64,000 nt of DNA, taken from NCBI GenBank assembly GCA_032768795.1, contig CP136496.1, forward strand, positions 1,054,001 through 1,118,000, written 5' to 3'. Position numbers and translations under genes: made by a program. Under the pieces are notes generated by a model. It saw only the letters and a program-made list of their open reading frames with translations. It was not told where the DNA came from and ran no database searches. Below are positions 46,277 through 59,600 of this stretch, piece after piece. Source of the DNA: Tremella fuciformis (Eukaryota > Basidiomycota > Tremellomycetes > Tremellales > Tremellaceae). The stretch's first letter is position 1; the number at the start of each line of letters is the position of its first letter.

Positions 46277-49200
46277 TTATTCTGTCATCTGAAGCATCTG
46301 ACGTCTAGACGCATCCCTTGCTGCCAATACACGTCCTGATACTCCCCCCCTTCTACTCTCTGTGTTCAAGCTGTTCAATCTTGCCCAATCAAAGCCTGGC
46401 TTGAAAGCAAGGCCCTCCAGAGATCTTGCTCTTGAGATTGCCACAAATGTCAATCCCGTTGAGAAGTCGGCTGAACCAAGATCAATCACTGCCTTGTCCA
46501 GCGTCATACCCTGTGATTTGTGTATGGTGATAGCAAATGCAAGCTGCAGTGGCAGCTGGCGTCGAGAGCACCGCTGCCCGTTTGTTGTCTCCCATCTGGC
46601 TGTATGGGGCACAATGGGAACCAGTGGTATGTTGTCTGTGGTGTGCCAGGGTGTTGGTCCAGTGTAGGATGGGAAGGCGACCATGACCACAGAAGGAACA
46701 GATTGATGAGGAGGCTCAGATGGTGAGAGCCCAATCTGATATACTGTGCCCCTGGTGCCATTGACCAATCCCTGCTCGATCCAGAGGTTGCGAGAAAGCA
46801 TGACTTGAGCACCAATCATGAGGAAGACAGCAGGAGCAAGCCCCTGTGCCTGTTCCTCTGAAGCCTGGGCTGCTCCTACCCCTGTGTGCTGAGCCAGAGA
46901 GCGCAGTACAGGCTGTCCAGAGCGAGCCAAAGTGTGTAGGTTGATCTCGGAGACACTCTGCTTTGTTGCACAAAGACATACAGCATCTTGAAAGGCCTGC
47001 TGAGATGCCGGGGAAAGGTTCCCCCAGAAGCGAGAGGACAGAAGGGTGTAGTCCTCCTGTTGAGGTGTCCCGGTGTGCAGGCGAGCAAGGGTTGCTTTGA
47101 AGGCAGTGGTGGTAGGGTCGGAGCCTTCCTGCCTCATAACAGCATCAAGCTGAACGCTCTCAGTGAAAGCAAGGTAGATATCTCGGCCAATGTTGCTGAG
47201 CCTGCCTAGATAGGAGGTTTTTGTCGAGCGTGCAGTGTTGTACAGTGGAGTGTCTCCCACAGGGGGCAGTTGACCAAAGTCGCCAATGAGCAGGACAGAC
47301 AGACCGGCAAAGGGCAAGTACGCTGTCGACGGAAAGATTTGACCAAGAGCAAGGTTGATTCTCCCCAAGGCCGCCCTTCCAACCATGCTTTTCTCATCAA
47401 TGATGAGGTATCGTGTCCCATGCCACTCTTCCTGGAGGCTGGCAAGCTTTCCCTCTCCAAGCTTGTCATGACTTTCCTCTATTGAGCCTCCAAGACCAAG
47501 GGCAGCATGGTATGTTGAACCAGCAATGTTGAATGCCGCCACACCCGTGGGGGCAAGCCGGCGGACAATGGGATTTGTGCTGAAGTCGAGATTGTTGTGC
47601 TGCCCAGATTGGAGCCCTTGAAGAGCTTGGGATATGGCGTCAATGAGGAAGGATTTGCCTGTTCCTGCTGTCCCATCGATGTTGAGGAGTATTTGAGGGA
47701 CTGACTCTCCAGAGAGCAGACGGTTGGCATGGCGCAAGACCTTGTCAAAGATGAGGCGCTGTGTGGTGTTGAGTAGTTGGGGATCGACAGTGTTGCGAGC
47801 TACAGAAGGCTGAGACTGCTTGGTCAGCTCACAGTATGCAGTGGATTGTAGGCCACTGCTCACCTTCTTGCGTTCGGTTTCTAAGTAGCTTGCCCTCTCT
47901 CCTATACCATCTGATCCCCACTCCCTCCCCACTGCTTCCCAATCGTGGGAAGTATCAATATCACGTGCTCCAAGCAGTGGCCCATTCCACCCATCTTCAT
48001 CAAACTGAGGGCCCATTCCAGCCAGAACTTGCCAGTCATCAAGCTCGTGGTCATTGACTTCTTCACCCTCAGAAAACTCTGAGTCACTGTCGTTTTCATT
48101 GTCACCCTGTTGTTGACGGATGGGTCGCTTGGGCAATGTGTCTTGGTGCCCCTCTGGGTGGTCCTCAGTACAGCGAGAAAAAGCTTCTGTCCAGGATTCG
48201 TCATCAAGCTTGAGCTCTGAAGGGTGTCGATGAGGATGGTGGAGTAGTAACTTTGCCCGGCACCAGTTTTGGTGATCCTCAGACTGAGGGTCTGATGGAT
48301 AATACAGCGGCCAGAGAATGATGATCTTTGGGTGCTTCCTTCGAGTGGCGTTGCGACCTTGTTTCCGGTAGAATTGAAACCATTCGTACAGGCTGATGCC
48401 CTCATGCTCTGGCTGGCGTGCCAAGTAGGCATCGTGCCAGTCTTGCTCCTCCACACCTTGGTCCAGTCCCTCATCTTCCTGCCTCTGCCTCAGGCGTCTC
48501 TGTCTCTTTTCCAGTATGCAGAGTGTGCCAAACTCTCGTGATGCAGACATCATATGTCGACCAAAGAGCTGATGACAGACTTCCTGAGCACTGTAATCCC
48601 TCTCGGTGACAATGCGGCTGAGCATCTTCTGGAAGACAATTCGTGAAGATGTTTCTTGCTCCAGGCGGGTTGAGATAGCCTGCATTATCTCGCCAAAGTT
48701 GTTGGATGGTTTTTCGCATTTTGAAGCATACTTGGAGATGTAGGAGGCAACTGCACGGGGATCTGTGCATGGACTGATGTCGGAGTTGGCTCGCCATCCC
48801 AGTGCAGTGACTGCATTGTAACTGTTGAGGTGGGTGTCGTTGCGTGGTGTGATGAGTTGCTTGTTTCTGTTGGGATTGACAACCAGTCGGAGTTCTGTCT
48901 CCAGCTCCTTGGGGAACTTGAAGCGACAGACAAGCGGACTGTTGGGAGGAGATCCTTTTGGGCGGCGAAGACAATAGGCAGTGCACCTCGTGTGCCTCTG
49001 GACACGGTTGAGCATCTGTGCCAGATCTTTGAAGCGAAAGATGATTTCGTCGCTACTGTGGGCAGAGGGGTGCTTTGGATGAGGCGGAATGTCCTCTCCA
49101 GGATTGATGGTTGACACTCTGGTGGACCAGAAGTCAAGGAATTCCTGGACACTGTCCGGATTGTTGATATCAAGGGTGTCTGGGGATGGCGCCCCCTTGA

Positions 49201-51698
49201 GCCAAACCAGTCCATGGACATGGCTGGAGCCTCGATTTTGCCATTCAAAGCGATACCACCAGTCCTCTATTCCAAGCAGGGGTTTGAGGACCTTGGCCAA
49301 GAACAGCTCAAATCTTCGATAGAACCAGCAAGCTGCAATTGCTGGGTTCTCATTGACGTTCTTGGCATTGATGCGTTGTCGATCAGGTTCGCTCATAGTT
49401 GGTAGCGCTTGGTCCGGCATGTGGACGTGGAGATCTGGCCACTGAAGATCCGCAGCTGAGAATGTGATGAAAGCATGTGGAGTGCCCAGTTGACGGATCA
49501 TTGCAGCAAGATTGCGACTCTGCTGTGCCCAGTAGGGTGGTGTTCCGGTTAAGGTGGCTGCTGATCGTCGCACTCGAGATGCCAGCTGCTTGGCTGGGTC
49601 GGACACCATGGCAGCAATGTCTGCAGCAGAGAGGGCTCGGTCCTCTTCATTCCGGCTGACATAGAAGCAGGAGAGCCGTTTTGCTCGCCACCTCATGATG
49701 CAGTTGAAGGCATAATAGCTGACTGTCAGCTTGGCTTAATGCTGAGAGATGCACTCACCGGAATCGAGGGTGTTTTGCAAACCTTCCATCCTGATAGTAG
49801 AGCAGGTGACGGAAGTAGTCTGAATCACGTATTGTGGTAGGCCGTTGTTGATGCAGATCCCCCTGGCCGGTGGGGAAGAGGAAGGGGAAGGCCTTGGTGA
49901 GGAATGGGTTGCTGATGTCGTGCTCATTGATTGGAGTGGAATGCAGCACAGGTCCAGTGAGGAGCAGGGGTGCTGGTGGTCCTCCATCCACCACCTGTTC
50001 CAGTGCTTCCCGGATCTCCTCCACAATATTGTTGCCTTCTCCAAGGTTTGGTATAGCCAGCTCTGGCAAGCTTGTCTCCTCTGCTGACTCCTGCTCAACT
50101 GGCCCAGTGTCAGGCTCAGGTGCGCTGTACTGCACCTCCTCCAAGTTGACAGACCGCAGCTGATGGAAGACAGAACCGTTTTCAGGAAGGGAATTGATTG
50201 CTTCCCAGTTGATCTCGACATTCTGAAAGGCTGGATGGAAGTGTTGTAGTGCTTGCAGGTTTGCGAGAATGCGTGACCGCTGGACTTGGAACTCTGGTCG
50301 GCGTGCAAAATCCTCTGAGGGATTGGCAGCGTTGGCGGGGGCTTGGGCATTTGTCGGCTTGATGATGAGAACATCAAGGTCGGTGACGGTGAGGGGAAGT
50401 CGAGAGAGGAATCTGCCACTGTCATGGGCATAGAGACAGGTGTGGCCTCCGTATTTGGTTTGTCCACCACCAACGCGCCATGTTTGAAGCAGCACATGGT
50501 AGGGAGAGAGGAGCATCTCTTCCACCTGTGAGGGCAAGTCAGGGACTGCTCTGCCAGCTGCACGGCACAGTTCCTGCAGAGAAGGACCTGTGAAGTCAGT
50601 CATGAGAAGCACATACAATCCTGGACACTGACCTGGATCCATACAGTTGGCAGATGTCCATTTCTCCCCATCAATTTGACAACGTGAACATTTACCCTGT
50701 TGGACCTTGAGTCCAAACCATTTCTCATTGCAGTTCTCGCAAGTCTCCATCGTCTCAGCTGCCATTGCTGAGTGGAAGTCCCCAATACACCCAATGGCAG
50801 CTTCAGAGAGGCAGATGTCGTCAAGATCGTTGGGTGTTGCAGGAATGGGCAGGAAGGCATTGCCCAGCATGTCGACTGAGAGGGATGACTGAGTTGACTG
50901 TTGTCGACGATGATAGGCTGCTCTGGAGGATTCGCGACAGGTGCTGCAAGTCTTGAAGCGGCGAGAGGCTGTCCCTGCTTGGAGAAACTCGGAATGTTCT
51001 TTCCAGGTCTTGCACTTGAAGCAGCGTGACTGTCCAGCATGGCGATCCAGGCGTGGTGGTGGGGCTGGTGGCTGTTCTGTGACTCGGTGTGCAGCACCTT
51101 GAGGCGGGCTGGGCGGAGTGGCGTAGGGCAGTTGAGGTGCACGTCTGGTTCGTGTGGGGCGGCCAAGCTCTACAGGATGTAGATCCTGGTTGCGACGTGG
51201 TGTTGGTGAGGTGACCTCATGGCGCGGGCGTGGAAGACCTCTCTGTGTACCAGGCGTAGGCTGAGAGCCTGGGGTGACTGGTGGCAATGGCCGGGTTGTG
51301 CGAGTGGGTGTGCCTGGCGCTGATTGGGAGTGATGCTGCTCCAAGCAAGATTGGCATGTGTTGCGTGGGCGACCTCGATTGTCTCGAAATCGAGGAGTGG
51401 CAAAGGTGAAGCCACATTTGATGCACTCAGCATGACCATGCCGTGACCGGGGTGTTGCAAGTGGGACTGGCGGTTGTTTGCGACAGAAGGAGCATGTTTT
51501 GAAGAAGTCGCTGCTGCCCCGCCCTGAAGAAGCCTTCCGAAAGTGATCACCATTGAGAGTTGTGTGCTGACCCAAACAGCGTTGGCCTCGAGAGCAGTGC
51601 ATTGCTGCAATATCTGGGACTTTCTGCATCAGTATGTGCATGCATCGCTTGAAGGCAAAGCTCACATTGATGTTATGGACAAGCCAACACTTGATCAT
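46277..51698 (-). CDS. Helitron Rep/Pif1-helicase, copy 2
   Basis: Same coding capacity as copy 1 with introns at 50588-50632 and 49719-49758. The HUH, Y2 and Pif1 helicase motifs are intact and no disruption is seen. Confidence 0.93.
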
Positions 51699-52313
51699 GC
51701 ATCAACTTGCAAGAAGTTCAGCTGTACTCATCAGCCCATGCATGCATGACAGAAGAATGGGCGACTTACAGTGGGTCCAAAGTTAGGCATGCAATAGGAA
51801 GTGAGAAGATTAGGTGTGCAAGGCAAGCCAGGCAGCCTGAAATCTCTAAGTGCTCCGGAATTTCTTTATTTGATCCCCCCACATAAACAGTCAAACTGCC
51901 AGGGCTTCGCCAGATTTGAGTAGAGAGGGGGATGAGGATGAAAATTCAAAGTCCCCTCCACCCTTATACCCAGCCTGCCGGAAAATTTTTATTTGGCCCC
52001 CCCACTTACCGTTTTCGTTCCAGGGACACCCGCAGAATTCAGCACCGTAAGAGCTACGCTGATCACTCAAAGAGCCGGAAGGCGGACATCGCCGCTCACT
52101 GGTCTGGCCCACTGGCAAACGCGTCGGGATCTCTTTGGAGCATCGTGGGAAAGTTGCCACCGGCTTTGGTTGGATTTTCGGCGCGGGGCTCTCGTTGAAT
52201 GGTTTCGGCTGCAAAAGAGACCCGTTCATTGGATGCGAGGTGTGCAGATCGCATCAACTCTTGTCCATCTTCATCGCCCTGGCCGTTTGGTGACACCAGT
52301 CGCTCGAAGCATC

Positions 52314-53580
52314 ATGTCCGCTCCAACCCCCGCCAAACGTATCAAGTCGACAAAGGTAAGCCTTCTCTGTGCTCAAAGAGCTAGAGTTCACCCCCAGGTT
52401 ATCGGCACTCATTCTGGTACTTTCCACTGCGATGGTCAGCTCAGAAATAATTGCAGGCAGACAGGAGCTGATAGACAGAGGCTCTTGCCGTGTTCATGCT
52501 GCGCATGACCGACGAATACCGTGATGCGGACGTGGTCAGGACCAGAGACATGTCTAAGCGTGAGCGACGTTCCTTTGTCTTTTCGACCGTGCTGAGGAGC
52601 AGTGGCACCGCTAGACATCGTCGTGGATGTCGGAGGGGTGTATGACCCGGAGAAGCACCGTTACGACCATCATCAACGCGGTTTCTCCGAGGTCTTTGGA
52701 TATGGCGGCTACGACAAGATCAAACTCTCGTCCGCGGGCTTGGTGTACAAGCACTTTGGAAGGCGGATCATTGCAGAGTATCTCGGTTGTCCCGAATCGG
52801 ACCCCAGGGTGGAGATCCTCTGGCTCCAAATCTACTCTGTGAGCGCACTTTCATTCTCTGACTTTCGCTCATCTCTCAGGAGATGATCGAGAGCGTGGAC
52901 GGCATTGACAATGGTGTTAACGTCGCTCCGGGTCCTTTGGCATACTCGCAACGCACAGACCTCAGCTCCAGAGTCAAGAGGCTCAACCCCAACTGGAACG
53001 AGCCGACCAACGACTCTATATACGATGTGAGTGACGCGCACATATACACATGACCCATCTCACGTCAGGCTCGTTTCGCCGAGGCGTCCAAAATAACCGG
53101 TGAAGAGTTCATTGCTCACCTCGACTACTTTGCCAAAGCCTGGCTGCCAGCGCGGGACATCGTCAAAGAGGCTCTCAACAGCAGACATGAAGTCGATTCA
53201 AGCGGCTCCGTTGTCGTCTTCAAGCAGGTGAGCCGCACTCGATCCAACGATGCCTGGCTAATGTCGAGGCGGCACCTTGGAAAGATCACCTCTTCTCCCT
53301 AGAACCGACTCTCTCGCCTCCGCAGAAAATACTCTACGCCCTCTACCCCGAACATGACGCCCCTGGATCGAGATGGCGGATACAGTGCGTCCCAGAGTCG
53401 CCCGACTCATTTGTCAACCGCAAATCGCTCCCGGAGGCTTGGTGCGGTGTTCGCGATGCCGAGCTCAGCAAGGTGTCTGGTATCGACGGCTGCACCTTCT
53501 GTCACGCATCCGGGTTCACCGGCGGGAACGAGACATACGAAGGAGTACTGGCTATGGCCAGGGCGGCGCTTGCAGCATAG
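52314..53580 (+). CDS. MYG1: MYG1 family exonuclease / DHH-like metal-dependent hydrolase
   Basis: MYG1 (UPF0160/GAMM1) proteins are DHH-type phosphoesterases described as 3'-5' RNA exonucleases in nucleus and mitochondria. Exons 52314-52355, 52398-52434, 52479-52559, 52603-52838, 52880-53026, 53069-53227, 53269-53580 give 337 residues; introns are 41-44 nt. Blocks in order: IGTHSGTFHCDEALAVFML, RTRD, LDIVVDVGGVYDPEKHRYDH-HQRGF (metal-binding DHH), SSAGLVYKHFG, VDGIDNGVN, PWKDHLF, and the C-terminal WCGVRDAELSKVSGIDGCTF-CHASGF. All are intact. The promoter is separated from its ancestral upstream neighbour by Helitron copy 2. Confidence 0.94.
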
Positions 53581-53782
53581 CGAAATCATCTCTCGCAACC
53601 GTCTCGCGCACCCTGCATGCAAATCCTATCCTCCCTCTGTATCGACTGCCCCAAGTGGATCGCAGATCGGTCTGACGCGCGTTTGACTAGCTCGATACCC
53701 TCATGCCTAGCAGAAAGACTCACAAAACTAGACAAGCATTATATTGGCATTACAATGCAAATGCGATGCTACTATAACTCGA

Positions 53783-55991
53783 TTACCTCTTCCCCCTCAC
53801 TATGAGATACCCCGACGCATCGCCCCTGCTCACCCTCCAGCCCGCTTGCTCCAACGCCGAGCTCACAGCCGGGCCAAGCACGCCGACTCCGCCTGCCGAG
53901 TGACGGCCAACACCAGTGACGATGCGCAGCTCACTGCTCGGCACAAACACCTTGTTTGCGCTCTCTCGTCCCGAAAAGCCGATCTCTCGTTCACGGGCAT
54001 ACCACCTCGCCGCCGCTTGCAGCGACACTGATACCGCCTCGTCGACGGTCATGTGATGCAGATCAATCGTATTGCCGACTTTGAGCTGATCGTTGACGAT
54101 CATCTGCGCCGCCTGCAGTTCCCATTGCTTCCCCCTGTCGCCCGCTTCTCTAGCCTGAAGCGTGTAGTAGCCTGCAACAGAGCCCTGGACTGCTTTGCCA
54201 CCCGCAAGATGCCGAGTCGCAGCGCGGACCGCTTCTGATCGCTTGACCCGCTCCGCTTGTGCGCGACGCAGACATTCTGCCGCGGACGGCGGAGCTGACG
54301 GTCCGGAGAAGAGCGAGTTGGGCGTAGGATCGTTCGGCAGCTGTCCGCGACCATAAGCGGGTATATGAGAGGCGTAGGGGTGCGCAGTCGTCGAGCGACG
54401 CGGTGGACGATAATTGGGCGAACGCCAATTGTCTGGATGGGCTCCGTGAGGGTGTTTCGCCACGATCAGTTGAGATGCGTAGGGAAGACCAAAATTGTCG
54501 GTAGCCGTGTGGGTCGCGGAGACGGCCGCGGCTTGCGCTGAGCCGGGAACGATACGCTCTTTCCGTTCCTTTGGCTCCTGCTTCGTACGTTTCTGTACCC
54601 TGCCACGGTCCCACGAGGTCTGCGATGGGACAGGCGATTTTGGGACGATGGGTGTCGGGGCCTTTGGCGGAAAGACGAGAGAGTCTGTACTGGACGCCCA
54701 ATCGTACTTCTCAAATTCGTCGCTGTCGCTCGGCCATTGACTGAGCTCGCCCAGGAGATCCATGAGGTCCATCACATTTGACACGTCCATCCCGGCCACT
54801 TTGGTACACAAGACCAAGTCTCGATGCGCCTGTGGATCACCAGCATTGTCAAGCAAGCTGACTCCGTAAATATCCTCGAACACCGCCTGAGACGTTCCAT
54901 CTGTCGAATGTGGTGGTGCCGGTATCGCGGACAGAGCAGCGCGGATTGCGCTATATGCAGAGCGATAATCAGGGGAGTGCAGATACGACAGGAAAAAAGA
55001 TGGTTGTCGAGAAGGTAGTAGCTCGGAAAGGTATCCCGCGAGCGAGGCCAAAGTGTCCCACACGGCTGGTCCGCTTCCAGCTGTCGCTACCAGTGGGGGC
55101 TTCTGCCTCGCGGGAGAGGACTCTCGCGACGGCTTGCCAGACGTGGCCCGTGAGCTGTTTCGCGATGTGGGACGACTGTGCACTGGAGACTGGCGTTGGA
55201 GCGTGTCGATGACGGGTATCGTTCTTCCTTTCTTTTTCTTCTTTTTGCGCGAGGACGAGGTCGATCTGACGGGCATCAGAGGATACCCAGACGGGATTGT
55301 CTCCTTCCATGCTGATGGCGGGGATCTGCGAGAGGCGACAGCTGTCCATTCTCCAGAATCGGACGATGGCTCCTCGCCCGCAAAGTAGCCGTGGCGTTCT
55401 GCTTCGCGAATTGCCTCGACTGACAGGAGATAGTCGGTAGCAGCTTCGAGATCCGGTTGCGTAGCTAATGCCTCTCTGACGGCAGAGACCGGCCTTGCTA
55501 TCAGCATACGCGAGGCTGTGCACCTAGCTCACGTGTCTGGAAAAAGCAATGTCAGATGCTCCACCTCGTCAATCAAAGACGGGCCCGGTTCGCTCGGTGT
55601 CGACGAACTCGAGGTCTTGTTCGAGCTGCTGTGCGACTTGGATGTCCCATCTTTGCTTGTTGAGGGTCTCGAGCTTTCGGATACCAGGCTGAGGGCGCGG
55701 ATAGCAGGGAGATGGTCGTCCTCGTCTGCTTCTTGCTGTAAAGAAGCCGCTTGCTCTTGCGCAATGGGCACATCTGGATCGGGCACCAGGGCCGCCTCGA
55801 ATATGGCTAGCTGATCTCGAATCTCGGGCAGACGAGCGCCGAGTGTAGAGGAGTCATAATCTGAGACGATGGCAAGGACGAGCGTAGAGTCTAGCAGGGG
55901 ATATTCGGCCTGCTGGTCAGATCACGCCGTTGGTCAAGTAGCGGCGTACCGCAAGGAGCGAGGTCACTTCATGGGCGTCGAGCTCGGACAT
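53783..55991 (-). CDS. CUE and SMR domain protein, Cue2-like RNA endonuclease
   Basis: Yeast Cue2 cleaves mRNA at collided ribosomes during no-go decay; its SMR domain is the nuclease and CUE-type domains bind ubiquitinated ribosomes. Exons 55991-55950, 55912-55533, 55493-53783 give 710 residues (acceptor of intron 2 is AAG). A CUE-like segment is at about 15-60 (LLDSTLVLAIVSDYDSS, LGARLPEIRDQL). A possible second helical unit, LEAATDYLLS, follows. The C-terminal DUF1771-like helix (AAECLRRAQAERVKRSEAV) precedes the SMR domain from about 612, with TIDLHHMTVDEAV and ITGVGRHSAGGVGVLGP (the D-x-H and G-x-G-x-H-S elements, here G-V-G-R-H-S). Convergent with MYG1. Helitron copy 3 lies 269 bp upstream of the start. 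Confidence 0.85.
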
Positions 55992-56624
55992 GGCGCTGGC
56001 TGACGATAGCGCTGTGGGCGAGTCTCAGTGAGACAGGAGTATCGTCATGACGGGATAGGTTCTATGGACCAGACGCAATTTCGAACAAGTATGAGCATGT
56101 TGCTGCTTTGCTCGATGCTCAAGTGTCACAGAAGCAGTCGATCTCTATTGTACTATGCATGATATCATGACTGGCGAGAGGACTCTGACGAGAGGGTTCA
56201 GGGCAATTCAGGACCGGTAATCGGCGGCGGCAACGCTCGAGAATTTCTGAAACGGCCTTTTCAGCGTAGCTCTTACGGTGCTGAATTCTGCGGGTGTCCC
56301 TGGAACGAAAACGGTAAGTGGGGGGGCCAAATAAAAATTTTCCGGCAGGCTGGGTATAAGGGTGGAGGGGACTTTGAATTTTCATCCTCATCCCCCTCTC
56401 TACTCAAATCTGGCGAAGCCCTGGCAGTTTGACTGTTTATGTGGGGGGATCAAATAAAGAAATTCCGGAGCACTTAGAGATTTCAGGCTGCCTGGCTTGC
56501 CTTGCACACCTAATCTTCTCACTTCCTATTGCATGCCTAACTTTGGACCCACTGTAAGTCGCCCATTCTTCTGTCATGCATGCATGGGCTGATGAGTACA
56601 GCTGAACTTCTTGCAAGTTGATGC

Positions 56625-59600
56625 ATGATCAAGTGTTGGCTTGTCCATAACATCAATGTGAGCTTTGCCTTCAAGCGATGCATGCACATACTGATGCAGA
56701 AAGTCCCAGATATTGCAGCAATGCACTGCTCTCGAGGCCAACGCTGTTTGGGTCAGCACACAACTCTCAATGGTGATCACTTTCGGAAGGCTTCTTCAGG
56801 GCGGGGCAGCAGCGACTTCTTCAAAACATGCTCCTTCTGTCGCAAACAACCGCCAGTCCCACTTGCAACACCCCGGTCACGGCATGGTCATGCTGAGTGC
56901 ATCAAATGTGGCTTCACCTTTGCCACTCCTCGATTTCGAGACAATCGAGGTCGCCCACGCAACACATGCCAATCTTGCTTGGAGCAGCATCACTCCCAAT
57001 CAGCGCCAGGCACACCCACTCGCACAACCCGGCCATTGCCACCAGTCACCCCAGGCTCTCAGCCTACGCCTGGTACACAGAGAGGTCTTCCACGCCCGCG
57101 CCATGAGGTCACCTCACCAACACCACGTCGCAACCAGGATCTACATCCTGTAGAGCTTGGCCGCCCCACACGAACCAGACGTGCACCTCAACTGCCCTAC
57201 GCCACTCCGCCCAGCCCGCCTCAAGGTGCTGCACACCGAGTCACAGAACAGCCACCAGCCCCACCACCACGCCTGGATCGCCATGCTGGACAGTCACGCT
57301 GCTTCAAGTGCAAGACCTGGAAAGAACATTCCGAGTTTCTCCAAGCAGGGACAGCCTCTCGCCGCTTCAAGACTTGCAGCACCTGTCGCGAATCCTCCAG
57401 AGCAGCCTATCATCGTCGACAACAGTCAACTCAGTCATCCCTCTCAGTCGACATGCTGGGCAATGCCTTCCTGCCCATTCCTGCAACACCCAACGATCTT
57501 GACGACATCTGCCTCTCTGAAGCTGCCATTGGGTGTATTGGGGACTTCCACTCAGCAATGGCAGCTGAGACGATGGAGACTTGCGAGAACTGCAATGAGA
57601 AATGGTTTGGACTCAAGGTCCAACAGGGTAAATGTTCACGTTGTCAAATTGATGGGGAGAAATGGACATCTGCCAACTGTATGGATCCAGGTCAGTGTCC
57701 AGGATTGTATGTGCTTCTCATGACTGACTTCACAGGTCCTTCTCTGCAGGAACTGTGCCGTGCAGCTGGCAGAGCAGTCCCTGACTTGCCCTCACAGGTG
57801 GAAGAGATGCTCCTCTCTCCCTACCATGTGCTGCTTCAAACATGGCGCGTTGGTGGTGGACAAACCAAATACGGAGGCCACACCTGTCTCTATGCCCATG
57901 ACAGTGGCAGATTCCTCTCTCGACTTCCCCTCACCGTCACCGACCTTGATGTTCTCATCATCAAGCCGACAAATGCCCAAGCCCCCGCCAACGCTGCCAA
58001 TCCCTCAGAGGATTTTGCACGCCGACCAGAGTTCCAAGTCCAGCGGTCACGCATTCTCGCAAACCTGCAAGCACTACAACACTTCCATCCAGCCTTTCAG
58101 AATGTCGAGATCAACTGGGAAGCAATCAATTCCCTTCCTGAAAACGGTTCTGTCTTCCATCAGCTGCGGTCTGTCAACTTGGAGGAGGTGCAGTACAGCG
58201 CACCTGAGCCTGACACTGGGCCAGTTGAGCAGGAGTCAGCAGAGGAGACAAGCTTGCCAGAGCTGGCTATACCAAACCTTGGAGAAGGCAACAATATTGT
58301 GGAGGAGATCCGGGAAGCACTGGAACAGGTGGTGGATGGAGGACCACCAGCACCCCTGCTCCTCACTGGACCTGTGCTGCATTCCACTCCAATCAATGAG
58401 CACGACATCAGCAACCCATTCCTCACCAAGGCCTTCCCCTTCCTCTTCCCCACCGGCCAGGGGGATCTGCATCAACAACGGCCTACCACAATACGTGATT
58501 CAGACTACTTCCGTCACCTGCTCTACTATCAGGATGGAAGGTTTGCAAAACACCCTCGATTCCGGTGAGTGCATCTCTCAGCATTAAGCCAAGCTGACAG
58601 TCAGCTATTATGCCTTCAACTGCATCATGAGGTGGCGAGCAAAACGGCTCTCCTGCTTCTATGTCAGCCGGAATGAAGAGGACCGAGCCCTCTCTGCTGC
58701 AGACATTGCTGCCATGGTGTCCGACCCAGCCAAGCAGCTGGCATCTCGAGTGCGACGATCAGCAGCCACCTTAACCGGAACACCACCCTACTGGGCACAG
58801 CAGAGTCGCAATCTTGCTGCAATGATCCGTCAACTGGGCACTCCACATGCTTTCATCACATTCTCAGCTGCGGATCTTCAGTGGCCAGATCTCCACGTCC
58901 ACATGCCGGACCAAGCGCTACCAACTATGAGCGAACCTGATCGACAACGCATCAATGCCAAGAACGTCAATGAGAACCCAGCAATTGCAGCTTGCTGGTT
59001 CTATCGAAGATTTGAGCTGTTCTTGGCCAAGGTCCTCAAACCCCTGCTTGGAATAGAGGACTGGTGGTATCGCTTTGAATGGCAAAATCGAGGCTCCAGC
59101 CATGTCCATGGACTGGTTTGGCTCAAGGGGGCGCCATCCCCAGACACCCTTGATATCAACAATCCGGACAGTGTCCAGGAATTCCTTGACTTCTGGTCCA
59201 CCAGAGTGTCAACCATCAATCCTGGAGAGGACATTCCGCCTCATCCAAAGCACCCCTCTGCCCACAGTAGCGACGAAATCATCTTTCGCTTCAAAGATCT
59301 GGCACAGATGCTCAACCGTGTCCAGAGGCACACGAGGTGCACTGCCTATTGTCTTCGCCGCCCAAAAGGATCTCCTCCCAACAGTCCGCTTGTCTGTCGC
59401 TTCAAGTTCCCCAAGGAGCTGGAGACAGAACTCCGACTGGTTGTCAATCCCAACAGAAACAAGCAACTCATCACACCACGCAACGACACCCACCTCAACA
59501 GTTACAATGCAGTCACTGCACTGGGATGGCGAGCCAACTCCGACATCAGTCCATGCACAGATCCCCGTGCAGTTGCCTCCTACATCTCCAAGTATGCTTC

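Larger units (their letters stand above)
45514..52062 (-). mobile_element. Autonomous Helitron, copy 2 (inverted)
   Basis: 6,549 bp, the same length as copies 1 and 3. In element orientation the 5' TC is at 52062-52061 and the 3' CTAG at 45517-45514. The flanks are A (complement of 52063) and T (complement of 45513), a canonical A^T site. Gene products are the same as in copy 1. It interrupts the divergent promoter between the CTI6-like gene (220 bp away) and MYG1 (251 bp away). Confidence 0.95.

Noticed and set aside
52170..52186. 16-bp match between the MYG1 upstream region and the BNA6 3' end
   Set aside because: GCTTTGGTTGGATTTT is shared in reverse complement but without extension on either side; a match this short is likely chance in 64 kb.
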